Notes under the pieces: generated by a model | The model's input: the letters and a program-made list of their open reading frames with translations, nothing else | What the model was told of the DNA's origin: nothing | The model's database searches: none | Program-made: the position numbers and the translations under genes | Shown: positions 23,673-35,313 of the stretch, one piece after another | How positions within the stretch are numbered: position 1 is the stretch's first letter | Layout: every line of letters begins with the position of its first letter | NCBI RefSeq assembly: GCF_000226095.1 | Contig: NC_016476.1 | Span: 2,294,001-2,358,000 of the forward strand | Source: Thermothelomyces thermophilus ATCC 42464 | Lineage: Eukaryota > Ascomycota > Sordariomycetes > Sordariales > Chaetomiaceae | Direction: 5' to 3' | Length of the DNA stretch: 64,000 nucleotides

Positions 23673-26543
23673 GTTGACTGGTACCCGCAGGGGAGGCGTT
23701 CAAAGGTGGACAGGCTGCCGGGTCTGAAGCCTCTCGACGTGGAAAGCGGCAGAGAGCCGGCGCCGGCGACGCGGCGCGAAAATTTGCCCGTTGGAGTGTT
23801 CGATTTTGTTTTCTTTTCTTTTTCTGATTTTATTTTTCTCTTGGAGATACTTCTCGGCGCCCCGTGTGGAGGATAGGGGCGGGGATTCGGCGAGGACTTG
23901 TTTGTGCAGCAAAGTAGCAGAATACTCGGGGTGGCCGCTGTTCGGGGTAACGTGCACCAATCGAGCCGGGCAAGAGGAGGGGGGCGATGATTGTTTGGTG
24001 TTGATCTCGTAAGCGAGCGACGGCGTCAATCTGACCGGAGCTTGTCGAAGAATTGGTGCTGTTCGGTCAAGTTGTCAACACCAGTTCGGTTTGGGATTCT
24101 TTGTCGCGCCCTTGGGTTGGGGTGAAGCGGTTCTTGCTCGGTTAACAGCTGGGAAGGGGTCCCCCAGTGCCTGTCAGTGGGGCAAGCAACGAGCGCCACA
24201 AAGGGAAGTGTGATGGGAGTGAAGATGGAAGGGACCCTGCAATGCTTAAAGTTGTGCCGAAACCATTCGCACAGGTGAAGGGGAGGGAGCTCGGGTGCCT
24301 GATTGAGTGCGGCCCGGTGCGTAAGTTCGAGAGAGGGAGTGTGTGTGTCCGTGTGTCTGTCCGTGTGTGTGCGCGTCGTTTGCCGCAAGACTAGGCGAGG
24401 GAGGGCGAATGAGTGAATCGGATTGATGAACGGAGGACGAGGCAAGGAAATCTGCACGTCTCGACGCTCTGGCGAGTGTGTGGGAGGATGGTCCAGGGTG
24501 TGTCAGGGGTGGTGGGGCCGCTTTCAAAACTTCCCGGTTGGGGTCGACCTGGAAGCGCACTGTGCAGACAGTCTGGGATTGCCAGTACCACATTGTTCGG
24601 CACGATAGAATCGGGGTCGGCGCTGCTTTCGACTCGGCCCTAATAGCACTAAGACTCGTGTCGAGAAGTTAAGGAATTGAAATCCCAAATTACAAATCAA
24701 AAAATCGGCTTGTTTCTTCGATCTGAGGTAACCAGGTCTGGTACACTAGTGTTGTAAATTTTTTTAATTTCTCTCAGCCTTGCCCAAAAGAATGGCGTTT
24801 GTGTCAGACTTGGTGCATGTATGTCGGTACATACACTAGTTTCTAGGTATGGACCAGATGTACATACGGATGTATATCTAGACAAGCATATGCGCTTCAA
24901 TTAGATCCAGGGGTTCGACAATGGTGTGGCCGAGAGGAAACTACCGACCACATGATGATGTACTCGTACAATGGCTCAATAGCACACGGCGAACAACATT
25001 AACACTGCAGCTGAGAATGATGAGGGGGCGGGGGCCTGCGTTGCAAAAGCTTGCTTCCTCCATCACGCCGCTTCCGTCTTGGGACGATTGGCCTGGGTCC
25101 TGCGTGGCAGAACGGGGAATAGTTCGATGCCAAGACCCAACGATCCTGCGCTCACAGCCCAATGAGCGTACATCGAGGTCACTCTACCACGTCCTGCAGT
25201 GACCTAATTACTTCGTATGTACTACGCAGTCTGCAAAGGAATTCGATATCTTTTGCACAATTAGAAGGTAATAAGCGAAGGCGGACCTCCCTCACTGTGA
25301 AACATAGATTGCCAGAAAAAGAATGTATAGCAAGGAAAGCCCAGGGTTCATGGCAATGGTCTGAAAGAAAACAAATCATAGTTAATATAGCCGCGCTGTT
25401 TCAACCCGGCAAATCCTGCTTTGGTTTCTTGGCCACGATCTGAAACCATCTGCAAATGCTGTCTCTCAACGCTCTCGTCGCGCAGGAACAGCGGACCAAA
25501 AATAGCTAACCTCCCGCCTTTTGTTGTGTAGCATCATTCATTTTTTTTGCATCTTTTGTCTTTCATTCTCTTTTCTCTTCTTTTCTTTCACATTCTTTCT
25601 CACCCCTCTTCTTTTTTCTATTTCGAGCAGATCTGCGCGGGGCCCTAGGTCTTCGCTTGGCTGAGACAAGAGGACAGGTGGAGCGCCTTGTTCCTGGTTG
25701 AAAACAGCGTGCACAGTGCGCCAGTTTGGTCATACGGTACCTTTGCATGTTGCGCAGCAAAAGGCCCCATCAGCCATTGACACACACCATATTTTGACGC
25801 TAACGTTAGCTCGCTAGCGCTGAGTCGATTTTCCGCGTGGGAAGCTGAAAGATATACATACGTTTGGAATCAGCATAGTCTTCTCGTGGCGCGAGGGGGA
25901 TGTGCCCCGAACAGAGGGCGTCAGCACAATGCCATGATCAATGAATGCATGGCGTTCTGCTTACAGCCTTGGGAATCCTGACTCGGCTTCCTGTCGGGCA
26001 CTGCGGCAGGAATTGAGGTGGTCGTGTTTCGGGACCTTGGCGGAAGGGGCAGAGCCATGTGAGAGCTGCCGAATGGAGACAGCCGGATGGAGCCAGCAAT
26101 CCATGTGACACAGGGGAAAAGACACGATCATTGGTCAGACAGGCTACCCCCCGGCTCTCTTACGTCGAACCGCTGCAAGGGGCAGGCGAGTGCCCCTCCA
26201 TTATAATAACTACACTAGTTATACATACAAGCGACGGTGTAGCGGAAGGGCTTGACGGTGAGCAGCCTGCCCGAAAATCGTTAACCCCGCGGTACGAATT
26301 TCACTAGCTCACCATCTGCATGTCAACGCAGGAGTCGAGGATTTGTTGCAATTTACGCTAGTGTTGGTCGTATGGGAGCCCGTCAAATCGTTAGTAATCA
26401 GCGGGTGTTCCTTCCTACTGTGTAGTTCCTGTGAATACCCCAAGGAAATCTCGTCCGAGATCTGCCCCTCCCTTCTCGGCTGCGGATGAAATGCAGGCTT
26501 GTCGGGTGGGTCAAGGAACACCCCGCAGTGGATTCTGAAAACC

Positions 26544-26557
26544 ACGGAGTACTCCGT
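26544..26557. repeat. ACGGAGTACTCCGT palindrome
   Basis: A perfect 14-bp palindrome, followed at once by ATGTACGTCCGTACTGTACA. Its arms resemble those of the hairpins at 36683, 44812 and 62286. Confidence 0.85.
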
Positions 26558-27586
26558 ATGTACGTCCGTACTGTACATACTGCGCAGTTCAACAGGCGCA
26601 GGCAGCGGGGTGCTTGTTTCGTCCCGCTATGCTCCACGCGTCCCTACCATGTACACATTCGGGAAGATGCCCATCTTAACGACCCACTGACAGGAATCTT
26701 GGAGTAGGCAGGTATGTACCCTAACTACTTGATATATCCGTTCGCAGGTTGATGGGGTGTCATCTAATTCATTACCAAAGGTAGTGTTATTCCCCGTTTC
26801 CCCAAACCGAAGCGATCCATGAATGAAACCAGCTTTCAACAGCGGCCCTGCAGCTGTTCCTGCGGATTCTTGTTAAAAAAATCCTTTCCCGGTTGGGCGA
26901 AAGAGTAATGCGCGCGCAGCGGAAAAGAGCAAAAAGTTTGAAAGAATGTTGTATCCCTTCTCTCAAACAGGCTTCAGATCGGCCGTTTCTCCAACTCGAA
27001 TCAGCGAACGATTCTGGATACAGACGGATGGACAAGACTGCCGGTGCGATGATTTGCGTGTCGACAATGAGCCGAACACTTTGCAACCTGGAAGTGAAGG
27101 GAAACTGTGGATGGATGAATTGGTTTGCCCATTAGCGGTCGATAGCTGCCATTTCGGAAACGCCGGGATGACAGCACAGCAGCCAGACCCTCCACATGCC
27201 CAGCACGGCCTCGACGGTTGGATTGACGGTGTATGGGTGGACGAAAGGACACAACATCAGGAAAGCCGGCCGTGACGGAGTCTCTTATCGTTATGGTTTT
27301 CTACTGTTGAGCGATCGGCAATCAGTGTTCGAAACAGTCGAGGCAGACCAAGCACGGTAAGCGTGAGAGAGGCCCCAAAGCGAGCGCTCATTGGCTCGCT
27401 ATGGCAGCCATCACACGGGCCTGGAGTTCCTGCAGGGCGCAATACGCAACAGAGATGCCGGCTCTGCTCTACCAGCCAATCATGACGGAAGGGGGGCCCT
27501 TATATCCTTCTTTATCCTTGATAGCCCTCCCAGAACGCCGGGACGAACGAGCTGTCACTGAACGAACATGAGCGTGGTGTGTGTGG

Positions 27587-27590
<4 letters not shown>

Positions 27591-27622
<32 letters not shown>
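27591..27622. repeat. GT microsatellite, 16 units
   Basis: Uninterrupted GT dinucleotide repeat of 32 bp, preceded by an imperfect GTGTGTGGGTGC stretch. Confidence 0.95.
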
Positions 27623-27625
<3 letters not shown>

Positions 27626-29330
27626 GGAAGTGGCTTACACGCATCCCACCACCATCACCCTGCCGTCATCTGGATGGCGCAAAACCACGCGGGAGCCCTT
27701 GGCGCGCAAGTTTCCCCACTGCCAGACTCAGGGCCGGATTCGGATCTCGACTTGTGCCTCCTGCCGAAACTTGGGTGGCCAGTTTAAGAGCAACTCCGCA
27801 TAACAACGCGGAGAGAAGGGACCAGCACTGGCTTGCTTGCCAAACAACAGTCCCAGTTTGGTCTTCCCCAAACCCTAGTCCCAAGACGCTAGGTTGGCGG
27901 TGAACCGGAGACCTTTGTCTCTCGGCCACTGCGGCTGTCAAACTGATGGCGCGGTCGTACCGGCTGTGGTGCCAACGCCATATAGAGATGCTGTGATCCG
28001 CGCCCCAGAGCACGACTTCGGGTCCCGGCCGGTGTGATTGCACCGCCTCTGCCCTTTACGGTTATCCGCGGTCTCATACCCCTCCTGCTCGGCGCGCTTG
28101 TGCGGGTGGGAGGAATGCCGGCTGTTAGGTGATTGCAATACCGTCGGCTAAGCGCTCTGTAGCGGTTTACGAGGGCTGACACAAGAGCTGGCACGAGCAT
28201 CAGGATAGGAGAGTCAATGCCGGACTCGATTCGCTGCTTCCCGCTATCGGACTCAGCGCGGCAGGATACATACATACATACGAGTATAGCCGCGGCAGTC
28301 TTCACGCGAAACTGTCGACAAGTAGAGAATATTCAATGCGTGCTTGCTGCCGCCCGTCAGTCAAAGGAGCTAAAGAGTCAGCATTCGAGCTCCCGCCCAA
28401 TTTGACTTACTTGCTGAACGAGACGGCTGTGGTGCATGATGACGTTTGACGACTTGCAAGACAGCTCAGCTCAGCTCCAAACTCAGGAGACAGGTTTTTT
28501 TTTCTTTCTTTTCTTTTTCCATAATTCAGAACGCACCGGGTCAGCCAGTGCAATGGCGGCGCCGTGGTCTGCCGACGCACCGCCGCCCGCAGGGGGCCGA
28601 TCCGCCTCGGCACCGTCTCCGTACCGGTTCCACTCCGCAACTCGGAGCCGGCGACTCCACCTTCCCCAACTGTGGCTTGCCAAGCAAGAATGGAGACCTT
28701 CGCGACCCTCGGCAGCCTGGGATGTCGAGCGAGAGGAGTGGAGCTTCCTGGCCACGCTTGCCCGCCCCAACCCAGAACCGGCGGAAATGTTCCTGCACGT
28801 TCCTGCGTTGAGTTTGTCATCATCGGGTAACCGCCCCGGATGGGTGAGCACCTCTTTTAATGCGGGGAAGACACTCTGCCGACCATCTCTTGGACCATTA
28901 ACGTCTCGGCCTTGGACTGACAACTCGAAGAGCACGCCTCCAACCCGGTCTCCAGACTCGTCGCTATTGCGTTTGACTCCTCCCTCAGCATCGGAGTGTA
29001 CTGTGTAGAAGTAGTATACGAGGCTTAACGGCACCGGTAGCGGCCCAGGCTGGGTGGGCGTGGATCACTCTCCCCGGTCCGGCTTCCCCCCCAATCCAGA
29101 ACGCGCCCGGCCCACTTCGGGTCGATACCGCCCTACGCTAGCGTACATACAGCCGGTCCTCGGCCCAAAAAGGAGAGGGCCTGGAAGGCAGGCCAGCCTG
29201 TCGAGAAGCTTGTTACGCAGTAACTCAGCAGTGGACGCAGTAGTGTAAGCGCGAAACCCGCGAGAGAGATCGGTATCGGGGCAGCCACCGATCGGGAAGA
29301 GTCTCCCGGCCTCTTTTATATGGTGTGTAC

Positions 29331-29364
29331 GTACATATATATGTACATACATACATACATACAT
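29331..29364. repeat. Palindrome GTACATATATATGTAC plus ATAC array
   Basis: The 16-bp perfect palindrome at 29331-29346 runs into a tandem ACATACATACAT array. It lies about 420 bp upstream of the MFS start codon. Confidence 0.8.
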
Positions 29365-29779
29365 AAACAGCAGGTAGTTGCTGGGTACGCAGCCGTTGTC
29401 GCCGCCGTTGTCGCACCCGGCCCGTCGAGCATCCACGCCCGGGCTACTCCCGATAGCTAGACCGCTAATTCCCCTGCCTGTCGCCATGGGAGTCTTTACT
29501 CTCGTGATCCAGTACAATTTTTTTTATTTTATTTTTTTTACAAAATTATCTTCCAATCTTTCTTTCTAACCTGGAGCATTTTGTAAGGAAACAAACATCG
29601 CTGCCCTGATGTCCCTTGCTGTGCTGCTATAGATGTTGCCCTGTCATTCTGCGTTTGATGTGGATGCTCGCTCATTCCTGGTCTTGAATTTAGCATCGCT
29701 ACAACACTAAAGGGCCATTGCGCACTATATTAGCAGAGAAGAGGAAACGAGGCCGGCCCGTCTTCCCCAAGAACTCACC

Positions 29780-32284
29780 ATGGCAGGCCTCGTTGAAGAC
29801 GTAGAGAAGCAAGCCGCGGTCACTCCTCATCCAGGGACACTGGCCCCTGAGAAGATGAGCCTCTCAACCAAGGGAACGGGGCCCAGTCTCACCTGTTCCG
29901 ACACGCAGTCCTCCATCGACACCGACCCCCTCTCACCCCTTCAACACGCCCTCGCCCTGCCCCTGGCCGCAGCCGAGGTTGAACAGATCCCATCAGACGA
30001 CCTGGATGATGATGATGAGGAGGAGGAGGAGGAGGAGGATAACGATGGCAACCCCAATCACATCAGCAGGAGCAACAGCAACAACGTCAACGAGGACAAT
30101 AAGGACCCCCTCCACCTCACCCGCACCCGCACCTCCGTCACCTCGGCTGCATCGAGACCTCTGGACTTTGAGGTCACCATCGAAGCTGACGACCCAGAGA
30201 ACCCGCGCAACTGGTAATCCCTTCTCCCCCCCCCCCCCCCCCATGGTGCACATATATATATTATATATATATTATATATGTATATTAAACAAGGGGCAAG
30301 ATGACTGACCAGGAGGCGTATAATCGGGTTACCATCCCGTTGAAATGAGGAATACAACCAACCAACAGGCCGCTCTGGTACCGCGCTTACACGGTGCTGT
30401 CGGTCTCGTACGCGACCTGGGTGGTGGTGCTCTACTCCACCAGCTACACGGCCACCATCCCGGGCATCATGGCCGAGTTCGGCGTGTCGAGCCGGCCCGT
30501 GGCCACGCTGGGGCTGACGACGTACCTGCTCGGCCTTGCCGCCGGCAGCGTCGTCGTCGCCCCCATGAGCGAGCTGTACGGCCGCCGCGTCGTCTACCTC
30601 GTCTGCCTGGGCCTCTTCGTCGTCCTGATCATCCCCTGCGGCCTGGCGACCGGCCTGGCCGAGCTGGTCGTCGTGCGCTTCATCGGGTAACGTCTTCCTT
30701 CCCTCCCTTCTCCTTCTCCCCGAGAGAAGCACCCCTCCCCCCTCTTTCTCCCCCGCGGCCCCCCCCCTTTTTTTTTTTTGTTTCCTAACTTTAAGGGTTT
30801 GGCTTTGGGGGGTGAAACAGTGCGGTTTTCGGCGCGGCCATGATCTCCAACAGTCCCGGCACCGTGGTCGACATCGCCGGACACGAGTCGCTGGCGCTGT
30901 GCATGTCGTGGTACAGCATCGCGCCGCTCAACGGGCCCGTGACGGGCCCGCTGATCGGGGGCTTCGTGTACGAGAACCTGGGCTGGCGATGGGGGAACTG
31001 GCTGGCCATGATCCTGGCCGGCGTCGCCTTCGTCATGCTCTCGCTCGTCAAGGAGACGTACATGCCCGCGCTGCTCAAAAAGAAGGCCGCCCGCCTGCGC
31101 AAGGAGACGGGCGACGACAGATGGTGGTGCCGCCACGACCAGCGCATCTCGACCCTGGATCTGCTCAAGACCAACCTCGGCCGCCCGTTCGTCCTGGCCG
31201 CGACGGAGCCCATCTTGTGGTTTTTCAACATCTGGTCAGTCAATTTTCCCTAACCCCTCCCAAATCAATCCCCGCCCCCTTTCCCCCCTCCACGCCCCTT
31301 TTTATTTTTTTATTTTTATTTTTTTTTTTTCGTCTCCCAAACATCCTCCCCCTTCGAAGCCATCGATCTCATGACTGAAGTCGGTCCGCCCGTCCGTCCG
31401 TTCCATCCAGGATCTCGGTCATCTACGGCATCCTGTACCTCTGCTTCGTAGCCTACCCGATCGTCTTCACGCAGCACCGGGGCTGGTCCGTGTCCATGAC
31501 GGGGCTGGCGTTCGTGGGCATCGGGATCGGGACGCTGATCGCGATCGGCATGGAGCCGGTCTGGCGGCGGCTGATCAACGGGTCGGGCAAGCGGGAGGCG
31601 GACACGGGGCGGGCGGCGCCCGAGGCGACGGCGCTGGTCATGTGCATCGGCGCGCTGCTGACGCCGCTCGGGCAGCTCGTCTTCAGCTGGACTTGCCTCC
31701 CCGCGTCGATCCACCCGGCCGTGCCCATCGCGTTCGGCATCCCCTTCGGCATGGGCAACACGCTCTCCTTCATCTACGGCAGCAACTACCTGGCCGCCGC
31801 CTACGGCATCTACGCCGCCTCCGCCATGGCCGGCAACGCCGTCGCCCGCTCCGTCTTCGGCGCCGCCCTGCCCCTCGCCGGCCCCGCCATGTACGAGGCC
31901 ATGACCCCCCAGTGGGCCGGCACCTTCCTGGGCCTGCTCGAGGTCCTGCTCATCCCCATCCCCTTCGCCTTCTACCGCTACGGCCACAAGATCCGCGACC
32001 GGAGCCGCGTGATACGCCAGATGCGCGAGGATAGGGCCAAGGCCGAGCGCCGCGCCGCCAGGTTCGCCGCCAGAAAGGAGAGGGCCGAGAAGATGACCGG
32101 GCTAGCAGCGACCACGACCGTGACTGCTGCCACTGCTGCTGCTGCTGCCGCCGCCACCACCATTATCACGACTGTGCCTACCAGCCCTGCCGCCGCCGCC
32201 GCCGCCGCCGCGGTTGCGATTACCAGGGAGAATGGAGAGGAGGAGAAGGAGCATGCCGCCGCTCAGGGGGCCAGGATGGCTTGA
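29780..32284 (+). CDS. MFS multidrug-type transporter (DHA1-like), 4 exons
   Basis: Exons 29780..30213, 30369..30686, 30821..31234 and 31411..32284 join in frame to 679 aa. Three of the joins recreate coding through conserved MFS sequence: NPRNW/PLWYRAY, VVRFIG/AVFGAAM and FFNIW/ISVIYG. The cytosolic N-terminus of about 145 residues is acidic with a DDDDEEEEEEED run. The 12-TM core has APMSELYGRRV (loop 2-3 motif) and SNSPGTVVDIAG in helix 5. The C-terminus is a long tail, first basic (RRAARFAARKERAEK) then Thr/Ala-rich. Members of this family export toxic compounds or move polyamines and siderophores across the plasma membrane. The substrate here cannot be read from sequence. Intron 1 holds a run of 17 C and an AT repeat; introns 2 and 3 hold T-rich runs. 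Confidence 0.93.
30226..30290. repeat. Poly-C and TA-rich tracts inside MFS intron 1
   Basis: Seventeen C (30226-30242) follow soon after the donor, then an ATATATAT-rich stretch to about 30288. Confidence 0.85.
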
Positions 32285-33219
32285 TAATGTGGGTATTGAA
32301 AAAAAAAATGAAAGAAGAGGGGCGAAGAAGATGATGATGAAGGACAGAGAAAAAGAAAAGGAGGAAAGTGAAGACGGAAGAAAGCCTTTGTTCCCAGCAT
32401 GGTTGGCGTTGGCTCTTATTATAATGTCTTTTATTTATACATGCATAAAGTGAGTGAGTTGTGGTTTGGCGTCGGGAAGGAGTTTGAATATGCATGTACT
32501 TTTCTGTTGGACATTTTTTTTTTTTTTTTAGATGCGGCAAGGGAAGCAAAAGACGATTGATTTGGTTGATCATGATAACCTTCTGTGAGATCGATATATA
32601 TATATTTGGCGGCCGACTAGTGTTCCCTCTTCGGGCAATCAGACATGGTTACTGCCGCTTTCTCGAGCTAACAAAGCTCATTAATTCCAAACCCTGCAGG
32701 GGACGCTGCAAGGTGCACTGATTCATTGCTAATTAGATGCACGGCTCAGGGGAAAGGCGGTTATGCCCACTGACGCTGACGGGAAACCCTAAACCCCCAT
32801 CCATCCCCATTGCCGGGGCCACTGTCGAATTCCACTGCCGAATTCGACTCCCTATGACAGCCCGGAAGAGCCTGTCGACGACTGTTTATTCCAGCCCATT
32901 GCAAACCTAGAGCAAAATAAATCACGGACAATGGAACCCATAAAGCGGAGAGCCCTTATCTCTCTGGCTGGACCAGACCAGGTCCAGCCTCCCCTCCCCT
33001 CCCCTCCCCCCCAAAAAAAATGCAAAGACGCTAACGACACGATGCCCCGGCCTGCAGGCAGATGCCTTTCCCCGTATAACCTCTCCCATGGATGATGATA
33101 CACACACACACACACACACACATACACCCCCCGTGAGAACTCGATGCTAGACCCTCCCCCTTCCAAATTACCGTGTACGTACGTACAGCCACAAAAAAAA
33201 AAGGCCAAATATCACACAA
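32285..33219. other. Convergent spacer between MFS transporter and HPC2
   Basis: Facing 3' UTRs. An AC repeat lies at 33100-33122 and a CCCTAAACCCCC telomere-like box near 32787. No gene is seen. Confidence 0.55.
33100..33122. repeat. AC microsatellite
   Basis: Uninterrupted AC dinucleotide repeat in the probable 3' UTR of HPC2. Confidence 0.9.
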
Positions 33220-35313
33220 TCACATCGCCATGCTGGGCGTGGCCCCCTGAGTTGACGAGGGTGCACCAAGCGAGAGGAGGCTCGAGGCAGGCGAGTCCGT
33301 GCCCGTCTTGGAGGTGGTGATCTGGGCCAGCTTCTCGCGCTCCGCCTTTTCGCGGTCGCGCTGCTCCTTCTCCAGCTTCGTGATCCTCGGCTTCCGGACG
33401 GTGCCGCCTCGCGAGCCCGGCCCGCCTCCTCCCCTCCCGCGTCCGCTCCCCTCGCCCCTGACGGTGCCGCCGCCGCCGCGGCTTCCCCTGCCGCGCCCGC
33501 CGCGCCCCCGCCTGGGCCGCTCCTCCGACGCGGCCGGCTTCTCGACCTCGGGGATCAGCGGGCCCGAGTAGACAAAGAAGCCGTCCTTGCTCGCGGCGGC
33601 CTGCTCCTCCCAGAGCAGCTCCGAGTCGTCGACAAAGTCGTCGTCCTTGTCGTACTCGTCCTCCTTGAAGTTGCGCTTCTTCTTGGCCGGCTTGGCCGGC
33701 GCGCCGGTCCCGGTCCCGTTCCCGTTCCCTTGCATCTCGGCGTTGCTCTCGCCGGCATCGGACCCCTGCAGGATATCCTCGTCCATCTCCTCGGCGCTCG
33801 AGTCGCGGCCGCTGCCCGTCTTCTCGAGCGCGGCGGTAGCCGCGGCAATGCGCGCCTTGCGCTCGCGGCTGGCGGCCAGGCGCGGGTGCAGCGCGTCCCA
33901 GCCGTAGCGCTCCTCGGCCATGCGCATAAAATTGACGTACCTGTTGCACTCGCCCGGGTTGAGCGGGATGTGCAGCGAGATGTTGGGCGCCTCGGCCTCC
34001 TCGCCCGGGCGCGCCTTGCCGAAGTCGAGGATGGAGCGCTCGCCGCCGGGCAAGGGCGGGAGCGCGTCCTTGAGGCTGTTGAGCTTGGGGGAAGAAGAGG
34101 AGGAGCTGCGCGTCTTCTTTTGTGACTCGCGCTCTTGCTGGACGACCGCGGCGATCTTCTTGCTCGGCGCGGCCGCGGGCGGGGCGGCTGCAGGGGCGGC
34201 TGCCGCAGCGGCCGTCGGGGCGGCCGTTGGGCCGGATGACGTGGCGCTCGGTGCCGAAGCCATGCTAGTAAACGAAGTGGTCACTTTGGATTCCGGCTTG
34301 CTGGCCGTCGGAGGCGCCGGGGGAGGCGGCGGAGGTCGCCTGGCTTCGGTCAGGGTGGTGGGCTTGGCAGCCGACTGAGACGCGTTCCGGGCCACGTCGG
34401 AAGGTGAGGGCGGCATGGATGTCGAGTCTTGATAGCGCGGCTGAGACGTGGGGTTTGTGTAGGCGGGGCGAGGAGAGATGGCGCTGGGCGCCGGCTGGGG
34501 GTCTACCAGGCTGGCGATCGAGGGCGATGCGCTGGCCCGGTTGACCACCTGGGTGGGCGCGCGCGGCGAGCCATGGGGCCCCGTGCCGTAAGGGTCACGC
34601 GTCGCCACGGATTCCCTGATCGGGTCGTAGTTGCCCCTGATGGGATCAAACATCTGCCTGGCCGGCGGAGCGGGCTGCGGTTTCGGCTGGGGTTCCTCGT
34701 TGAGGAGGTTCATCATGTTCATGGACCCGGAGGCGCTCTCGCGCTTGGGAGCGGTGGGCGCGAACCCGATATCGGTGGGCGCAGAGCGCGCATCCAGGGC
34801 CATGCGCATTGGGGTGAGTTCGGTGATCTTGGTCTGCCGAGGGGGGCCCGAGGCCGATCGTGCGTCCATCTCGGAGTTGGCATCGCCGGCCTCGGTCGCT
34901 GCCGCCTTGCGCTTCCTCTGGACGGGAGGGGCGTTGGGGTCCTTGGGCTTCCTTGGCCGACGCTGCTTGGGCGCGTCGCCGTTGGTTGTGTTGGAGCTGC
35001 CGTCGGCGGGGGGCTTCGGCTTGACGGTGCTGCCCGGTTTCCGGCCGGGTTTCTTGCGCGGAAGACCGGCAGCGGTCAACGGGACGTTGGGGGCTTGTTC
35101 GGCGGGCTGGTGTTGCTGCATGATGGTGAATCGGGCTGCCGAGCTGGGATCGACGATGATCTCGTCCATCTCAATATTTGCTCGGCCGGCGTTGAGCACC
35201 CGCGTGGGGGACCCGGGCTCTGACAGTGCAGAGGGCGGTGACGATAGTGACGGCGACGAGCTGTAGTGTTCCTGTTGCTGCATTGCGGAATCTGATCCAC
35301 CACTTGTTGCCAT
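33220..35313 (-). CDS. HPC2: Hpc2-like HIR histone-chaperone subunit
   Basis: Single exon, 697 aa, mostly disordered. Seen: an AT-hook-like basic patch (RKKPGRKPGS) near residue 80 and QRRPRKPKDPNAPP. Long Pro/Ala/Ser-rich stretches follow. The diagnostic Hpc2-related domain is at about residues 545-590: NFKEDEYDKDDDFVDDSEL then GFFVYSGPLIPE. An RGG/GRG-rich tract and a basic coiled segment (KLEKEQRDREKAEREKLAQ) lie near the end. Known of the family: Hpc2/ubinuclein binds H3.3-H4 and works with HIRA/Hir proteins in replication-independent nucleosome assembly. The domain places it in the nucleus; identity rests on that motif because the rest is fast-evolving. Confidence 0.88.
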   Translation of the reverse strand: MATSGGSDSAMQQQEHYSSSPSLSSPPSALSEPGSPTRVLNAGRANIEMDEIIVDPSSAARFTIMQQHQPAEQAPNVPLTAAGLPRKKPGRKPGSTVKPKPPADGSSNTTNGDAPKQRRPRKPKDPNAPPVQRKRKAAATEAGDANSEMDARSASGPPRQTKITELTPMRMALDARSAPTDIGFAPTAPKRESASGSMNMMNLLNEEPQPKPQPAPPARQMFDPIRGNYDPIRESVATRDPYGTGPHGSPRAPTQVVNRASASPSIASLVDPQPAPSAISPRPAYTNPTSQPRYQDSTSMPPSPSDVARNASQSAAKPTTLTEARRPPPPPPAPPTASKPESKVTTSFTSMASAPSATSSGPTAAPTAAAAAAPAAAPPAAAPSKKIAAVVQQERESQKKTRSSSSSSPKLNSLKDALPPLPGGERSILDFGKARPGEEAEAPNISLHIPLNPGECNRYVNFMRMAEERYGWDALHPRLAASRERKARIAAATAALEKTGSGRDSSAEEMDEDILQGSDAGESNAEMQGNGNGTGTGAPAKPAKKKRNFKEDEYDKDDDFVDDSELLWEEQAAASKDGFFVYSGPLIPEVEKPAASEERPRRGRGGRGRGSRGGGGTVRGEGSGRGRGGGGPGSRGGTVRKPRITKLEKEQRDREKAEREKLAQITTSKTGTDSPASSLLSLGAPSSTQGATPSMAM

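Larger units (their letters stand above)
23673..29779. other. 6.1-kb region without recognised genes
   Basis: The left part should hold the RasGAP promoter and 5' UTR, the right end the MFS promoter. Between them I see pyrimidine tracts (about 25545-25620), the palindrome at 26544-26557, a GT microsatellite at 27591-27622 and ATACATAC arrays near 28268 and 29331-29364. Around 28430-29030 frames are open on both strands, but the translations look like GC-driven noise. Confidence 0.5.

Noticed and set aside
27889-28305. Possible secreted protein on the minus strand (hydrophobic N-terminus)
   Set aside because: The frame begins with GTG, there is no in-frame ATG near the hydrophobic stretch and the rest has no family features.
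28436-29034. Overlapping open frames of up to 190 aa on both strands
   Set aside because: Both strands are open at once, compositions are noise-like and no splice-linked partner exon is visible.
32783-32800. Telomere-like AACCCTAAACCCCC
   Set aside because: A single degenerate unit, like the lone TTAGGG at about 4223. No array, so not a telomere or a convincing interstitial telomeric repeat.
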